DNA of 15,505 nt. It comes from Comamonadaceae bacterium. GTDB taxonomy: Bacteria; Pseudomonadota; Gammaproteobacteria; Burkholderiales; Burkholderiaceae_C. The notes beneath the pieces were generated by a model, which searched no databases, was not told where the DNA came from, and worked only from the letters and a program-made list of their open reading frames with translations. Within the stretch, counting starts at the first letter, position 1. Each line of letters begins with the position of its first letter. Location of the stretch: positions 1-15,505 of the forward strand of contig CANGYC010000024.1 in the NCBI GenBank assembly GCA_947457975.1. The letters are read 5' to 3'. The position numbers and the translations under genes were made by a program. Below are positions 7,096-14,730 of this stretch, one piece after another.

Positions 7096-8069
7096 AGGGC
7101 GGCACCCTTGCCTGGCGTGTCCTCGCGCAGGGCCGGCTGCTCATGCTGGGCCTGGCCTGGTCGCTGGGTCCCCAGGCCTGGCGGCCGCCGGCCCTTGCTT
7201 TGCTGGCGGCCCTGGTCGGTGGCGGGCTGTGCTGGCTGCTTCAGGCCCCTGCGCTGCAGGAGGAGGCCCGGGCCGCGCTGCAAGGCGTGCGCCAGGCGGA
7301 GGTCCAGTTGCACAAGACGCAGGAGCAGCTGGGGCAGTTTGAGCAGCAGCGCCAGACAGCGCAAGTGGCTGCGCTCGCCAGCCCAGCAAATGCCCCGCCC
7401 GTAGCGGGCCACGGCGGCGGTCCCTGGCACTGGCACCGCATGGCCCTGGCCGCAGGCCTGGAGCTTCAGCAGCTCAAGCCCCTGGAGGCCCCGGGCCAAG
7501 AGATGGCGCCGCTGCAGTTGCGTCTGCGGGGTCGGTTCCATCAGCACGGCGCCTTTGTTGCGCGCCTGACCGACCCGGCGCAGGCCGTTCGCCTAAAAAG
7601 CTACCAGCTTCAGGCCGGAGCGGCGGGCATGCACCAGGCCGAGCTGGTGTTGGAGCTGGCGCATCCCCGGGTGCTCGCGGTCCGCTCGCCTTGGACCGGT
7701 GAGCTGCCACGTCGCTTCGAAGCGCAGGCGCAGGCCGATCCCTTGGGCGATCCTGCGCCGACCGACCGGCTCCAGACAGTGCCTGTCGCCTGGCGCGAGG
7801 TGCTCCAGCGGGAACCCGGCCTGCTTGAGCGTGTGCCCCTGTCAGCTTTCACCCTCACAGGCACGCTTCGCCAAGGGGAGGAATGGGTGGCCCTGCTGCG
7901 CCTTGAACAGCACTTGCACTCGGTGCGTGCAGGCGAGCACCTGGGGATGCAGCGGGGACGGGTGCAGCGCATCGCCGAGCAGGGCCTGTGGTGGCGCGAG
8001 ATCGTGCAGGACGCTGCGGGCCGTTGGAACGAGCAGGAGCGCTTCTGGCGCGTGGGGGAGAGTCCATGA
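7092..8069 (+). CDS. PilO-PilP fusion, type IV pilus alignment protein
   Basis: One 325-residue frame carries what are normally two genes. Residues 1-192 are PilO-like: cytoplasmic tail, transmembrane helix (about 34-50), coiled coil (54-93), then a periplasmic domain with HRMALAAGLELQQLKPLE (115-132) and LRLRGRFHQHGAFVARL (143-159), as in PilO. Residues 244-321 are PilP-like: ERVPLSAFTLTGTLRQGEEW, HSVRAGEHLGMQRGRVQRI and the hallmark REIVQDAAGRWNEQ. The linker (193-243), with FEAQAQADPLGD, resembles the flexible PilP region that binds PilN/PilO. Separate PilP is a lipoprotein; here no lipobox or signal peptide lies at the junction in any forward frame that I checked. It would tether PilP directly to the PilO membrane helix. 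ATGA overlaps join it to pilN and pilQ. A natural fusion is the simplest reading; an assembly error is unlikely because both halves are continuous and complete. Confidence 0.85.
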   Translation: MKGGTLAWRVLAQGRLLMLGLAWSLGPQAWRPPALALLAALVGGGLCWLLQAPALQEEARAALQGVRQAEVQLHKTQEQLGQFEQQRQTAQVAALASPANAPPVAGHGGGPWHWHRMALAAGLELQQLKPLEAPGQEMAPLQLRLRGRFHQHGAFVARLTDPAQAVRLKSYQLQAGAAGMHQAELVLELAHPRVLAVRSPWTGELPRRFEAQAQADPLGDPAPTDRLQTVPVAWREVLQREPGLLERVPLSAFTLTGTLRQGEEWVALLRLEQHLHSVRAGEHLGMQRGRVQRIAEQGLWWREIVQDAAGRWNEQERFWRVGESP

Positions 8070-9508
8070 GCGGTCTGCGCAACACGCGCCACGGGGTAAA
8101 GGTTTGGTGGCTGGCCTGGAGTCTGGCCGCAGCCGCGGCGCTGGCCCAGCCCCAGCCCCAGCCCGATAGCACGCCAGGGCCCAGGCGCGAGGTGCCGGCC
8201 TACACCGGCGCCCCCATTTCCCTGAATTTCCAGCAGGTGGAGGTGCGCACCCTGCTGCAGGTGCTGGCCGAGCACAGCGGCTTTAACGTGGTGGCGTCGG
8301 AGGGCGTCAGCGGCACCTTGAGCATCCGCCTGCGCGACGTGCCCTGGGACCAGGCGCTGGAGACCATCCTGCAGGCCCGCGGCCTGGCGGCGCGCCGGGA
8401 CGGGCGGGTGATCTGGGTCGCCCCCAAGACCGAGCTGGCGGCACGCCAGCGCCAGGAGCTCGAGGCCGAGCAGAACCTGCAGACCGTCGACGCCGTGCGC
8501 ACCCAGAACTTTCGCCTGAACTATGCACGCGCCGACGATTTGGCGCGTCAGCTGCAGGCCGGGGTGGGCGCTGCGCGCCTCTTGTCCCCCCGCGGCCATG
8601 TGATGGCCGAGGTCCGCACCAACCAACTCTTCGTGACCGATGTGGCCTCACGCGTGGCGCAGGTGACCTCCCTGGTGCGCCTGATCGACGTGCCGGTGCG
8701 GCAAGTCATGATCGAGGCCCGCATCGTCGAGGCGGCCGACACCTTTGGCAAGACACTCGGGGTACGTCTGGGCGGACGGATTTCGGCGAGCACGTCCCAG
8801 CCCGGCGCATCGGGCCTGTCGGGCGGGCAGGCCGGCGGCGGCTATGTGGCGCCCCAGGCGCCGGCCTCGGGCGACCCGGTGGCCGGGCGCGACTTCGGTA
8901 TCGCCGGCAAGGACATGGTGAACTTGCCGGCTGCTGCGCTCAACGGCCTGCCCGCGGCGGCGCTGGCGGTCTCGCTCTTCAATGCCTCGCTCACCCGCGT
9001 GCTGAACCTCGAGCTCTCGGCCCTGGAGGCCGATGGCCAGGGCCAGATCGTGGCCAGCCCGCGCATCGTCACGGCCGACCAGGTCAAGGCCATCATCGAG
9101 CAGGGCACGGAGCTGCCCTACCAGCAATCCACCTCCAGCGGGGCCACCGCCGTGGTTTTTCGCAAGGCCAACCTGAAGCTGGAGGTGACGCCGCAGATCA
9201 CCCCCGAGGGCGGCATCATCCTCAATGTCGATGTGAACAAGGACAGCGTGGGCCGCAGCACCCCCAATGGCTTTGCCATTGACACCAAGCACGTGCAGAC
9301 CCAGGTGCTGGTGGACAACGGTGGCACGGTGATGATCGGCGGCATCTTCGAGACCCTGGAGCGCGAGGAGGAAACCCGCGTGCCCGTGCTGGGCCGGCTG
9401 CCAGTGCTGGGCGCCTTGTTCCGAAGCCGCAGCAAAACGCTCAACAAGACCGAGCTGCTGGTCTTCATCACGCCGCAGGTGCTGGTCGATCAGCGGCTTC
9501 CGCCGTGA
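8066..9508 (+). CDS. pilQ: Short PilQ/HofQ-type outer-membrane secretin
   Basis: Forms the multimeric outer-membrane pore through which a type IV pilus, or DNA in transformable bacteria, passes. The start is set at 8066 because this ATG overlaps the previous stop (ATGA) and begins a signal peptide (VWWLAWSLAAAAALA, cleavage after about Ala27); an upstream in-frame start at 7988 would add residues antecedent to it. The mature protein opens with QPQPQP, then a secretin/TonB N0 domain (ISLNFQQVEVRTLLQVLAEH to VIWVAPKTEL), an N1 domain (FRLNYARADDLARQL, VRTNQLFVTD), and the secretin core (LELSALEADGQGQIVASPRIVT, GTELPYQQ, VLVDNGGTVMIGG, RVPVLGRLPVLGALF, ELLVFITPQVL). At 480 aa it lacks the AMIN domains usual in roughly 700-aa PilQ, and is close in size to HofQ/ComE (410-450 aa). 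Confidence 0.92.
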   Translation: MSGLRNTRHGVKVWWLAWSLAAAAALAQPQPQPDSTPGPRREVPAYTGAPISLNFQQVEVRTLLQVLAEHSGFNVVASEGVSGTLSIRLRDVPWDQALETILQARGLAARRDGRVIWVAPKTELAARQRQELEAEQNLQTVDAVRTQNFRLNYARADDLARQLQAGVGAARLLSPRGHVMAEVRTNQLFVTDVASRVAQVTSLVRLIDVPVRQVMIEARIVEAADTFGKTLGVRLGGRISASTSQPGASGLSGGQAGGGYVAPQAPASGDPVAGRDFGIAGKDMVNLPAAALNGLPAAALAVSLFNASLTRVLNLELSALEADGQGQIVASPRIVTADQVKAIIEQGTELPYQQSTSSGATAVVFRKANLKLEVTPQITPEGGIILNVDVNKDSVGRSTPNGFAIDTKHVQTQVLVDNGGTVMIGGIFETLEREEETRVPVLGRLPVLGALFRSRSKTLNKTELLVFITPQVLVDQRLPP

Positions 9509-9611
9509 GCCTGCAACGCACCCCTCTCGCACCCTGGCCGCCGCATGGCTGGCGCAGGAGAGGAGGTGGGACGTTTATCATTCCGGGCTGTTTCCTTCAC
9601 GACGCCCCACC
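9509..9611 (+). other. Gap between pilQ and aroK with an orphan Shine-Dalgarno-like stretch
   Basis: About 100 bases. AGGAGAGGAGG (9556-9566) is a near-perfect anti-Shine-Dalgarno match, but no ATG, GTG or TTG lies at 5-12 bases after it in the aroK frame; the aroK TTG is 45 bases away. TATCAT (9576-9581) could serve as a -10 box for an internal aroK promoter, without a recognisable -35. Confidence 0.35.
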
Positions 9612-10184
9612 TTGCCCTCCAACCCTTTGCTCATTGCCTGCGTGGGCCTGCCCGGCTCGGGCAAGTCCACGGTGGGGCGCCAGCTGGCCAGGCGCATCGG
9701 GGCGCGCTTCATTGACTCGGACCACGTGATCGAACAGCGCATCGGCTGCTCCATCCGCGAATTCTTCGAGCGCGAGGGCGAGGTGCCCTTTCGCGACCTC
9801 GAGCAGCAGGTGCTCGACGAGCTGACGCAATCCGGTGCCGGCGTGGTCTCCACCGGTGGCGGCTCGGTTCTGCGGCCGGCCAACCGGCAAGCGCTCCACG
9901 AGCGCGCCACCGTGATCTACCTGCATTCCTCGCCCGACGAGATATTCAAGCGCCTTCGCCATGACCAGAACCGGCCGCTGCTCCAGGTGGCCGATCCGCT
10001 GGGCCGCTTGCGTGAGCTCTACCAGGCCCGTGATGCGCTCTACCGCGAGACGGCGCACTTCGTCATCGAGACCGGCCGCCCCTCGGTGCCCAGCCTGGTC
10101 AACATGATCCTCATGCAACTGGAGCTGGCCGGCCTCTACCAGGCCCCCCCTCCACCGGCCGCGCCGCGCGCGGTCCAACCCTGA
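9612..10184 (+). CDS. aroK: Shikimate kinase
   Basis: Cytosolic enzyme that phosphorylates the 3-hydroxyl of shikimate with ATP, fifth step of the chorismate pathway. The 190-aa protein shows the P-loop GLPGSGKST (12-20), the shikimate-binding DSD (35-37), PFRDLEQ with the substrate Arg, STGGGSVLR, and the lid region HDQNRPLLQ. The C-terminus ends in a short Pro/Ala tail ([13 protein letters not shown]). The start is uncertain: TTG at 9612 yields a sensible N-terminus directly before the first strand ([11 protein letters not shown]), but no Shine-Dalgarno precedes it and no in-frame ATG or GTG lies in the preceding gap. aroB follows after 8 bases. The pilQ-aroK-aroB order is widely conserved in proteobacteria. 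Confidence 0.94.
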   Translation: MPSNPLLIACVGLPGSGKSTVGRQLARRIGARFIDSDHVIEQRIGCSIREFFEREGEVPFRDLEQQVLDELTQSGAGVVSTGGGSVLRPANRQALHERATVIYLHSSPDEIFKRLRHDQNRPLLQVADPLGRLRELYQARDALYRETAHFVIETGRPSVPSLVNMILMQLELAGLYQAPPPPAAPRAVQP

Positions 10185-10192
10185 GCCCTCAC

Positions 10193-11311
10193 ATGCCATC
10201 GACCGCCCCGACCGCCGCCCAGCGTGTGACCATCGCCCTGGGCGAGCGCAGCTACCCCATTCTCATCGGCCCCGGCCTGCTGGGGCAGCCCGACACCTAT
10301 GCCGGCCTGCCGGTGGCTGCCACGGCGCTCATCGTCTCCAACACCACGGTGGCGCCGCTGCATGCCGAGCGCCTGCAGCGCGCCCTGGCGCCCCACTACA
10401 GCCGTGTGCTGCAGCTGGCCCTGCCCGACGGTGAAACCTACAAGGACTGGGCGCACCTGCAGCGCATCTTCGACACGCTGCTCGCGCACGCCTGTGACCG
10501 CAAGACCGTGCTTTTTGCCTTGGGTGGTGGCGTGGTGGGTGACATGACCGGTTTTGCCGCGGCCAGCTACATGCGGGGTGTGCCCTTCGTGCAGGTGCCC
10601 ACCACGCTGCTGGCTCAGGTCGACTCCTCCGTGGGCGGCAAGACGGCCATCAACCATCCGCTGGGCAAGAACATGATCGGTGCCTTCTACCAGCCGCAGC
10701 GGGTGGTGTGCGACCTCGACGTGCTGGGCACCTTGCCTGCCCGCGAACTCAGTGCAGGCCTGGCCGAGGTCATCAAGTACGGGCCGATCGCCGACATGGC
10801 CTTCCTGGATTGGATCGAGGCCCAGCTGCCGGCGCTGCTGGCCCGCCAGCCACAGGCCCTGGCCCACGCAGTGCAGCGCAGCTGCGAGATCAAGGCCCAC
10901 GTGGTGGGCCAGGACGAGCGGGAGTCCGGGCTGCGCGCCATTCTCAATTTCGGCCACACCTTCGGGCACGCCATCGAGGCCGGCATGGGCTACGGCGCCT
11001 GGCTGCACGGCGAGGCCGTGGGTTGCGGCATGGTCATGGCCGCCGAGCTCTCGGCCCGCCTGGGCTTGGTCGATGCCGCCTTCGTGGCGCGCTTGAAGCG
11101 CTTGATCCAGGCCGCCGGCCTGCCCGTGACCGGCCCGCAGTTGGCCGAGGACAACGCCGGACGCTACATCGAGCTGATGCGCCTGGACAAGAAGTCCGAG
11201 GCCGGCGAGATCAAGTTCGTGCTGATCGACGGGCCGGGGCGTGCGGCTGTGCGCGGCGCGCCTGACGCTCTGGTGCGCGAGGTGATCGACCACTGCTGCG
11301 CCCCGGCCTGA
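10193..11311 (+). CDS. aroB: 3-Dehydroquinate synthase
   Basis: NAD- and metal-dependent enzyme converting DAHP to 3-dehydroquinate, second step of the shikimate pathway. The 372-aa length is typical. Family blocks are [10 protein letters not shown] (78-86), the NAD-binding [19 protein letters not shown] (111-129), [20 protein letters not shown] (136-155), and the likely zinc ligands Glu192 (AEVIKYG), His255 ([11 protein letters not shown]) and His272 (LHGEAVG). It lies 8 bases after aroK and 15 before dgt, probably within one transcript. The start is the ATG at 10193; the leader has no strong Shine-Dalgarno. Confidence 0.97.
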   Translation: MPSTAPTAAQRVTIALGERSYPILIGPGLLGQPDTYAGLPVAATALIVSNTTVAPLHAERLQRALAPHYSRVLQLALPDGETYKDWAHLQRIFDTLLAHACDRKTVLFALGGGVVGDMTGFAAASYMRGVPFVQVPTTLLAQVDSSVGGKTAINHPLGKNMIGAFYQPQRVVCDLDVLGTLPARELSAGLAEVIKYGPIADMAFLDWIEAQLPALLARQPQALAHAVQRSCEIKAHVVGQDERESGLRAILNFGHTFGHAIEAGMGYGAWLHGEAVGCGMVMAAELSARLGLVDAAFVARLKRLIQAAGLPVTGPQLAEDNAGRYIELMRLDKKSEAGEIKFVLIDGPGRAAVRGAPDALVREVIDHCCAPA

Positions 11312-11326
11312 GCGCCGGGCCACGCC

Positions 11327-12466
11327 ATGAGCCTTGCGCCCTATGCCTGCGACCCGTCTCTCAGCCGCGGCCGCCGTTTCCCGGAGCCGCCCGCGCCCAC
11401 CCGCTCGGCGTACCAGCGCGACCGCGACCGCATCGTGCACTCCACGGCCTTCCGGCGCCTGGTCTACAAAACCCAGGTCTTCCTCAACCACGAGGGCGAC
11501 CTGTTTCGCACGCGGCTGACGCATTCCCTGGAAGTGGCGCAGCTGGGCCGCTCCATTGCGCGGCCCCTGGGCTTGAATGAAGATTTGGTGGAGGCCATCG
11601 CCCTGGCCCACGACCTGGGCCACACCCCCTTCGGCCATGCCGGACAGGACGCGCTGAACGACTGCATGGCCCCTTTCGGTGGCTTCGAGCACAACCTCCA
11701 GAGCCTGCGCGTGGTCGACAAGCTCGAAGAGCGTTACCCCGCCTTTGACGGGCTGAACCTGAGTTTTGAGGCGCGCGAAGGCATCCTCAAGCACTGCTCG
11801 CGCCGCCACGCCGAACAACTGGAGGCCGCCGAGCCCGGTGGGGTGGCGCGGCGCTTCCTGGACCGCACCCAGCCCAGCCTGGAGGCCCAGCTGTGCAACC
11901 TGGCCGATGCGATTGCCTACAACGCGCATGACATCGACGATGGCGTGCGCTCGGGCCTGCTCACCCTGACCCAGCTGCAGGAGCTGGACCTGTTCGAGCG
12001 CTTCCGCCGGGAAGCCTTGCAGCAGCACCCTGACCTGGACCAGCCCCAGCGCGCCCGCCGCCTGCTCTACGAGGCCATCCGCCGCATGCTCAGCGAGCAG
12101 GTGTACGACGTCATTGACGCCACGCGTGCGGCGCTGGCCGAGGCTGGGCCCGTGAGCGCCGACCAGGCCCGGCTGGCCGGTCCGCTGGTGCGCTTTTCCG
12201 CTTCCATGCATGCCCAGTCCACGCAGCTCAAGCAGTTCCTCTTCAGCCAGCTCTACCGCCATCCGCAGGTGATGCATACCACCGGGCTGGCCCAACAGGT
12301 GGTGCGCGAGCTGTTTGCCGCTTACATGGATCAGCCCTCGGCGCTGCCCGCCGACTACGCCGCCCAGGCCGATCGGCCGCGCTCCGTGGCCGATTACATC
12401 GCCGGCATGACCGACCGCTTTGCCGCCCGCGAACACGAGCGCCTGAGCGGGCGCAAGCTGCTGTGA
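11327..12466 (+). CDS. dgt: Deoxyguanosinetriphosphate triphosphohydrolase-like HD protein
   Basis: HD-superfamily nucleotidohydrolase of the dGTPase-like family, which removes triphosphate from dNTPs. At 379 aa it matches the shorter, non-enterobacterial subgroup rather than the roughly 500-aa E. coli Dgt. The metal site is intact: RLTHSLEV (His66), AHDLGHTPFGHAG (His95-Asp96, His104), and a downstream Asp in DAIAYNAHDIDDG. The N-terminal block TRSAYQRDRDRIVHSTAFRRL is a family hallmark. Substrate preference cannot be read from sequence. It follows aroB by 15 bases, and its stop overlaps the GTG of the MFS gene. The pilQ-aroK-aroB-dgt order is also seen in related betaproteobacteria. Confidence 0.93.
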   Translation: MSLAPYACDPSLSRGRRFPEPPAPTRSAYQRDRDRIVHSTAFRRLVYKTQVFLNHEGDLFRTRLTHSLEVAQLGRSIARPLGLNEDLVEAIALAHDLGHTPFGHAGQDALNDCMAPFGGFEHNLQSLRVVDKLEERYPAFDGLNLSFEAREGILKHCSRRHAEQLEAAEPGGVARRFLDRTQPSLEAQLCNLADAIAYNAHDIDDGVRSGLLTLTQLQELDLFERFRREALQQHPDLDQPQRARRLLYEAIRRMLSEQVYDVIDATRAALAEAGPVSADQARLAGPLVRFSASMHAQSTQLKQFLFSQLYRHPQVMHTTGLAQQVVRELFAAYMDQPSALPADYAAQADRPRSVADYIAGMTDRFAAREHERLSGRKLL

Positions 12467-13671
12467 GCTTTGTCGTGCCCACGGCGCCGGGCCGCGCGGC
12501 CGCCCTGGTGGTGATGGCCGGCGTGGTGGCGGCCCTGCAGGTGGGCAAGCTTCCACCGGCCTTGCCGGCCCTGCAGGCCGATCTGGGCATCAGCCTCGTG
12601 CAGTCGGGTTTCCTGTTGTCTATGGTTCAACTGGCCGGCATGCTGCTGGCCATCCTTGTGGGGCTGGCCGCCGACGGCGCAGGCCTCAAGCGCAGCATGG
12701 TCGCGGGCCTGAGCCTGCTGGCCCTGGCCAGCGCGCTCGGGGGTGCGGCCAGCTCGCCATGGATGTTGCTCAGCCTGCGGGCGGTGGAGGGCTTGGGTTT
12801 CCTGCTCACGGCCCTGCCGGCGCCCGCGCTGATCCGGCGCCTGGTGCGGCCCGCGCAGCTGCCCGGCATGCTGGGCGTGTGGAGCACCTACATGCCCCTG
12901 GGCACCTCGCTGGCACTGCTGGCCGGGCCTTTTGTGATCCCGACCTGGGGCTGGCCGCTGTGGTGGGAGCTGTTTGCCGTGGTCTCTGCCGCCATGGCCT
13001 GGGCTGTGCACCGCGTCATTCCGGCCGATCCGCCTGTCGAGCGTGGGCCGACGGGCAGTTCCCTGCTGCAGCGCCTGGGCGACACACTCGGGCACCGTGG
13101 CCCGTGGCTGGTGGCATTGATGTTTTGCGTTTACTCGGCGCAATGGCTGGCCGTGGTGGGCTTTCTGCCCTCCATCTACACCGAGGCGGGCGTGGCCGGG
13201 GCTTTGCTGGGGGTGCTGACGGCGGGCGCCGCGGGCGTGAACATGCTGGGCAACCTCGCTTCCGGCCGCTTGCTGCAGCGGGGATGGGCGCCCACACAAC
13301 TCTTGCTCACGGGTTTTGGCTGCATGGCCCTGGGCAGTGCCCTGGCCTTTGGCTCTGCCACGGAGGGCCACCCCTGGTGGCGTTATGCCGGTGTGTTGCT
13401 GTTTTCCAGCGTGGGCGGTCTGGTGCCGGGCACGCTGTTCTCGCTGGCCGTGCGCCTGGCCCCCGGCGAGCGGCAGGTGGCCACCACCGTGGGCTGGGCC
13501 CAGCAGCTCTCGGCCCTGGGCCAGTTCTTTGGCCCGCCTCTGTTGGCCTGGGTGGCCGCGCGCAGCGGTGGTTGGCAGTTCACGCCCTGGGTCACCGGCG
13601 CCTGCTGTCTTGCAGGGGCGACGCTGGCCTGGTGGACCGGTCGCGAACTGCAGCGGCACCGCGGCCGCTGA
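12463..13671 (+). CDS. MFS transporter, CynX/NimT-like
   Basis: A 402-aa inner-membrane protein with about 12 hydrophobic segments in two halves separated by a polar loop (about residues 185-210, PADPPVERGPTGSSLLQRLG), the normal major-facilitator plan. The loop after helix 2 reads GLAADGAGLKRSM, a divergent version of the family GxLaDrxGrr motif. Charged residues are scarce within the helices. Overall it resembles the cyanate/nitroimidazole (CynX/NimT) type of MFS protein, but the substrate cannot be assigned. The start is GTG at 12463, overlapping the dgt stop (GTGA), which implies coupled translation. It ends next to a convergent operon with a strong palindrome over its stop codon. Confidence 0.85.
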   Translation: MSFVVPTAPGRAAALVVMAGVVAALQVGKLPPALPALQADLGISLVQSGFLLSMVQLAGMLLAILVGLAADGAGLKRSMVAGLSLLALASALGGAASSPWMLLSLRAVEGLGFLLTALPAPALIRRLVRPAQLPGMLGVWSTYMPLGTSLALLAGPFVIPTWGWPLWWELFAVVSAAMAWAVHRVIPADPPVERGPTGSSLLQRLGDTLGHRGPWLVALMFCVYSAQWLAVVGFLPSIYTEAGVAGALLGVLTAGAAGVNMLGNLASGRLLQRGWAPTQLLLTGFGCMALGSALAFGSATEGHPWWRYAGVLLFSSVGGLVPGTLFSLAVRLAPGERQVATTVGWAQQLSALGQFFGPPLLAWVAARSGGWQFTPWVTGACCLAGATLAWWTGRELQRHRGR

Positions 13672-13681
13672 TCAGCGGCCG
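13662..13681. terminator. Perfect 20-bp palindrome at the convergent MFS/Bug gene ends
   Basis: CGGCCGCTGATCAGCGGCCG is a perfect 20-base palindrome that includes the TGA of the MFS gene. It can fold as an 8-bp GC-rich stem with a GATC loop in either transcript. Its place 23 bases from the stop of the opposing gene suits a bidirectional terminator, though no clear U-run follows (TTCATTT on the plus strand is the nearest). Confidence 0.5.
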
Positions 13682-13704
13682 GCCAGCTTCATTTCGCCTT
13701 GACC

Positions 13705-14688
13705 TTATTCCGCCTCGATCTTGGCATCGCGGATGGCTTTGGCCCACTTGGCGGTTTCCAGCCGGTTGCGCTGCGCCAGGGCCTCGGGTGAGGCCGGTGC
13801 GGTCTCGAAACCCAGGGCCGCGAAACGATCGAGGATGTCCTTGTCGGCCGCGGCGGCATTGGCGGCGCGGTTGAGCCGGCTGATGATCTCCGGTGGCGTG
13901 CCCGCCGGTGCGTACAGCGCGAAGTAGGCGATCAGCTCGTAGTCTTTCACGCCCAGGGCCTCGTTCACGGTAGGCAGTTCGGGGATGGCCTTGGAGCGCT
14001 GGCTGGACGTCACCGCCAGGCCGCGCACCTTGCCACCTTTGACCTGCGGCAGCATCACCGCAAAGTCGGCCGTGAACAGGTTGACCTGGCCGCCAATGAG
14101 GTCAGTCATGGCAGCCGGACCGGCCTTGTAAGGCACATGCGTCATCTCGATGCCCGCCATGCTGGCCAGCATTTCAGAGGAGACACGCTGGGAGGTGCTG
14201 GCGCTGGCAAAGGTCACTTGGCCGGGCTTGGCTTTGGCCATGGCGACCAAGTCCCGCAGGCTGCGAACGGGCACATCATTGTTCACACCCACGATGAGCG
14301 GCACCGAGCCCAGGTAGGCGATGGGGGCGAAGGCAGTGTCCTGGTCATAGGGCAGCTTCTTCATCAGGCTCTTGAGGGCCGCGTTCGTGCTGTTGGTGCC
14401 CACCAGCAGGGTGTAGCCATCAGGGGCCGACTTGGCCACCGCATCGGCGCCCAGCATGCCGTTGACGCCGGCCCGGTTCTCCACCAGGATGGGTTGGCCG
14501 AGTTGCTCGGACATTTTTTGCGCGAAGGCCCGGCCGATCTGGTCGGTGGCGCTGCCCGGGGCGAAGGGCACGATGGCCTTGATGGGCTTGTTCGGGTAGC
14601 TTGGGGCAGCTGGGGCTTGGGCCAGAACCTGCAGGCTCAAGCCCAGGCCCATCATCAGGCCCAGCAGGCGGGAAGCACGAAAGCGCAT
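13705..14688 (-). CDS. Bug-type (TTT family) periplasmic solute-binding receptor
   Basis: Periplasmic binding protein of the Bordetella-uptake-gene family, whose members capture small carboxylates or related solutes, sometimes for tripartite tricarboxylate transporters. The mature 327-aa product has a signal peptide (LLGLMMGLGLSLQVLAQA, cleavage near residue 23-25). Family blocks follow: YPNKPIKAIVPFAPGSATDQIGR, GQPILVENRAGVNGMLGADAVAKS and PDGYTLLVGTNSTNA. The ATG at 14688 is preferred over the longer open frame because AAGGAG (14693-14698 on the minus strand) lies 5 bases upstream and it begins the signal peptide. It is the third gene of an operon with the AtuA-related pair. The ligand is unknown; no TTT membrane subunits are in the window, so it may share a transporter elsewhere. 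Confidence 0.92.
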   Translation of the reverse strand: MRFRASRLLGLMMGLGLSLQVLAQAPAAPSYPNKPIKAIVPFAPGSATDQIGRAFAQKMSEQLGQPILVENRAGVNGMLGADAVAKSAPDGYTLLVGTNSTNAALKSLMKKLPYDQDTAFAPIAYLGSVPLIVGVNNDVPVRSLRDLVAMAKAKPGQVTFASASTSQRVSSEMLASMAGIEMTHVPYKAGPAAMTDLIGGQVNLFTADFAVMLPQVKGGKVRGLAVTSSQRSKAIPELPTVNEALGVKDYELIAYFALYAPAGTPPEIISRLNRAANAAAADKDILDRFAALGFETAPASPEALAQRNRLETAKWAKAIRDAKIEAE

Positions 14689-14730
14689 GGAATCTCCTTG
14701 GGGTGAGCGGGATGTCAATGGGAGGCGATA

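Noticed and set aside
7988..8065. Longer N-terminus for PilQ
   Set aside because: The extension lies inside the PilP coding part and would bury the signal peptide. The ATGA overlap at 8066 matches the other junctions.
10136..12556. Long 806-codon open frame on the minus strand opposite aroB and dgt
   Set aside because: It is antisense to two firmly identified genes. Its translation is Gly/Ala/His/Gln-rich low-complexity, as expected from the reverse of GC-rich codons, and shows no domain.
12394..13659. Minus-strand 421-codon frame opposite the MFS gene
   Set aside because: Gln/Arg/Gly-rich antisense product of a membrane-protein gene; no signals.
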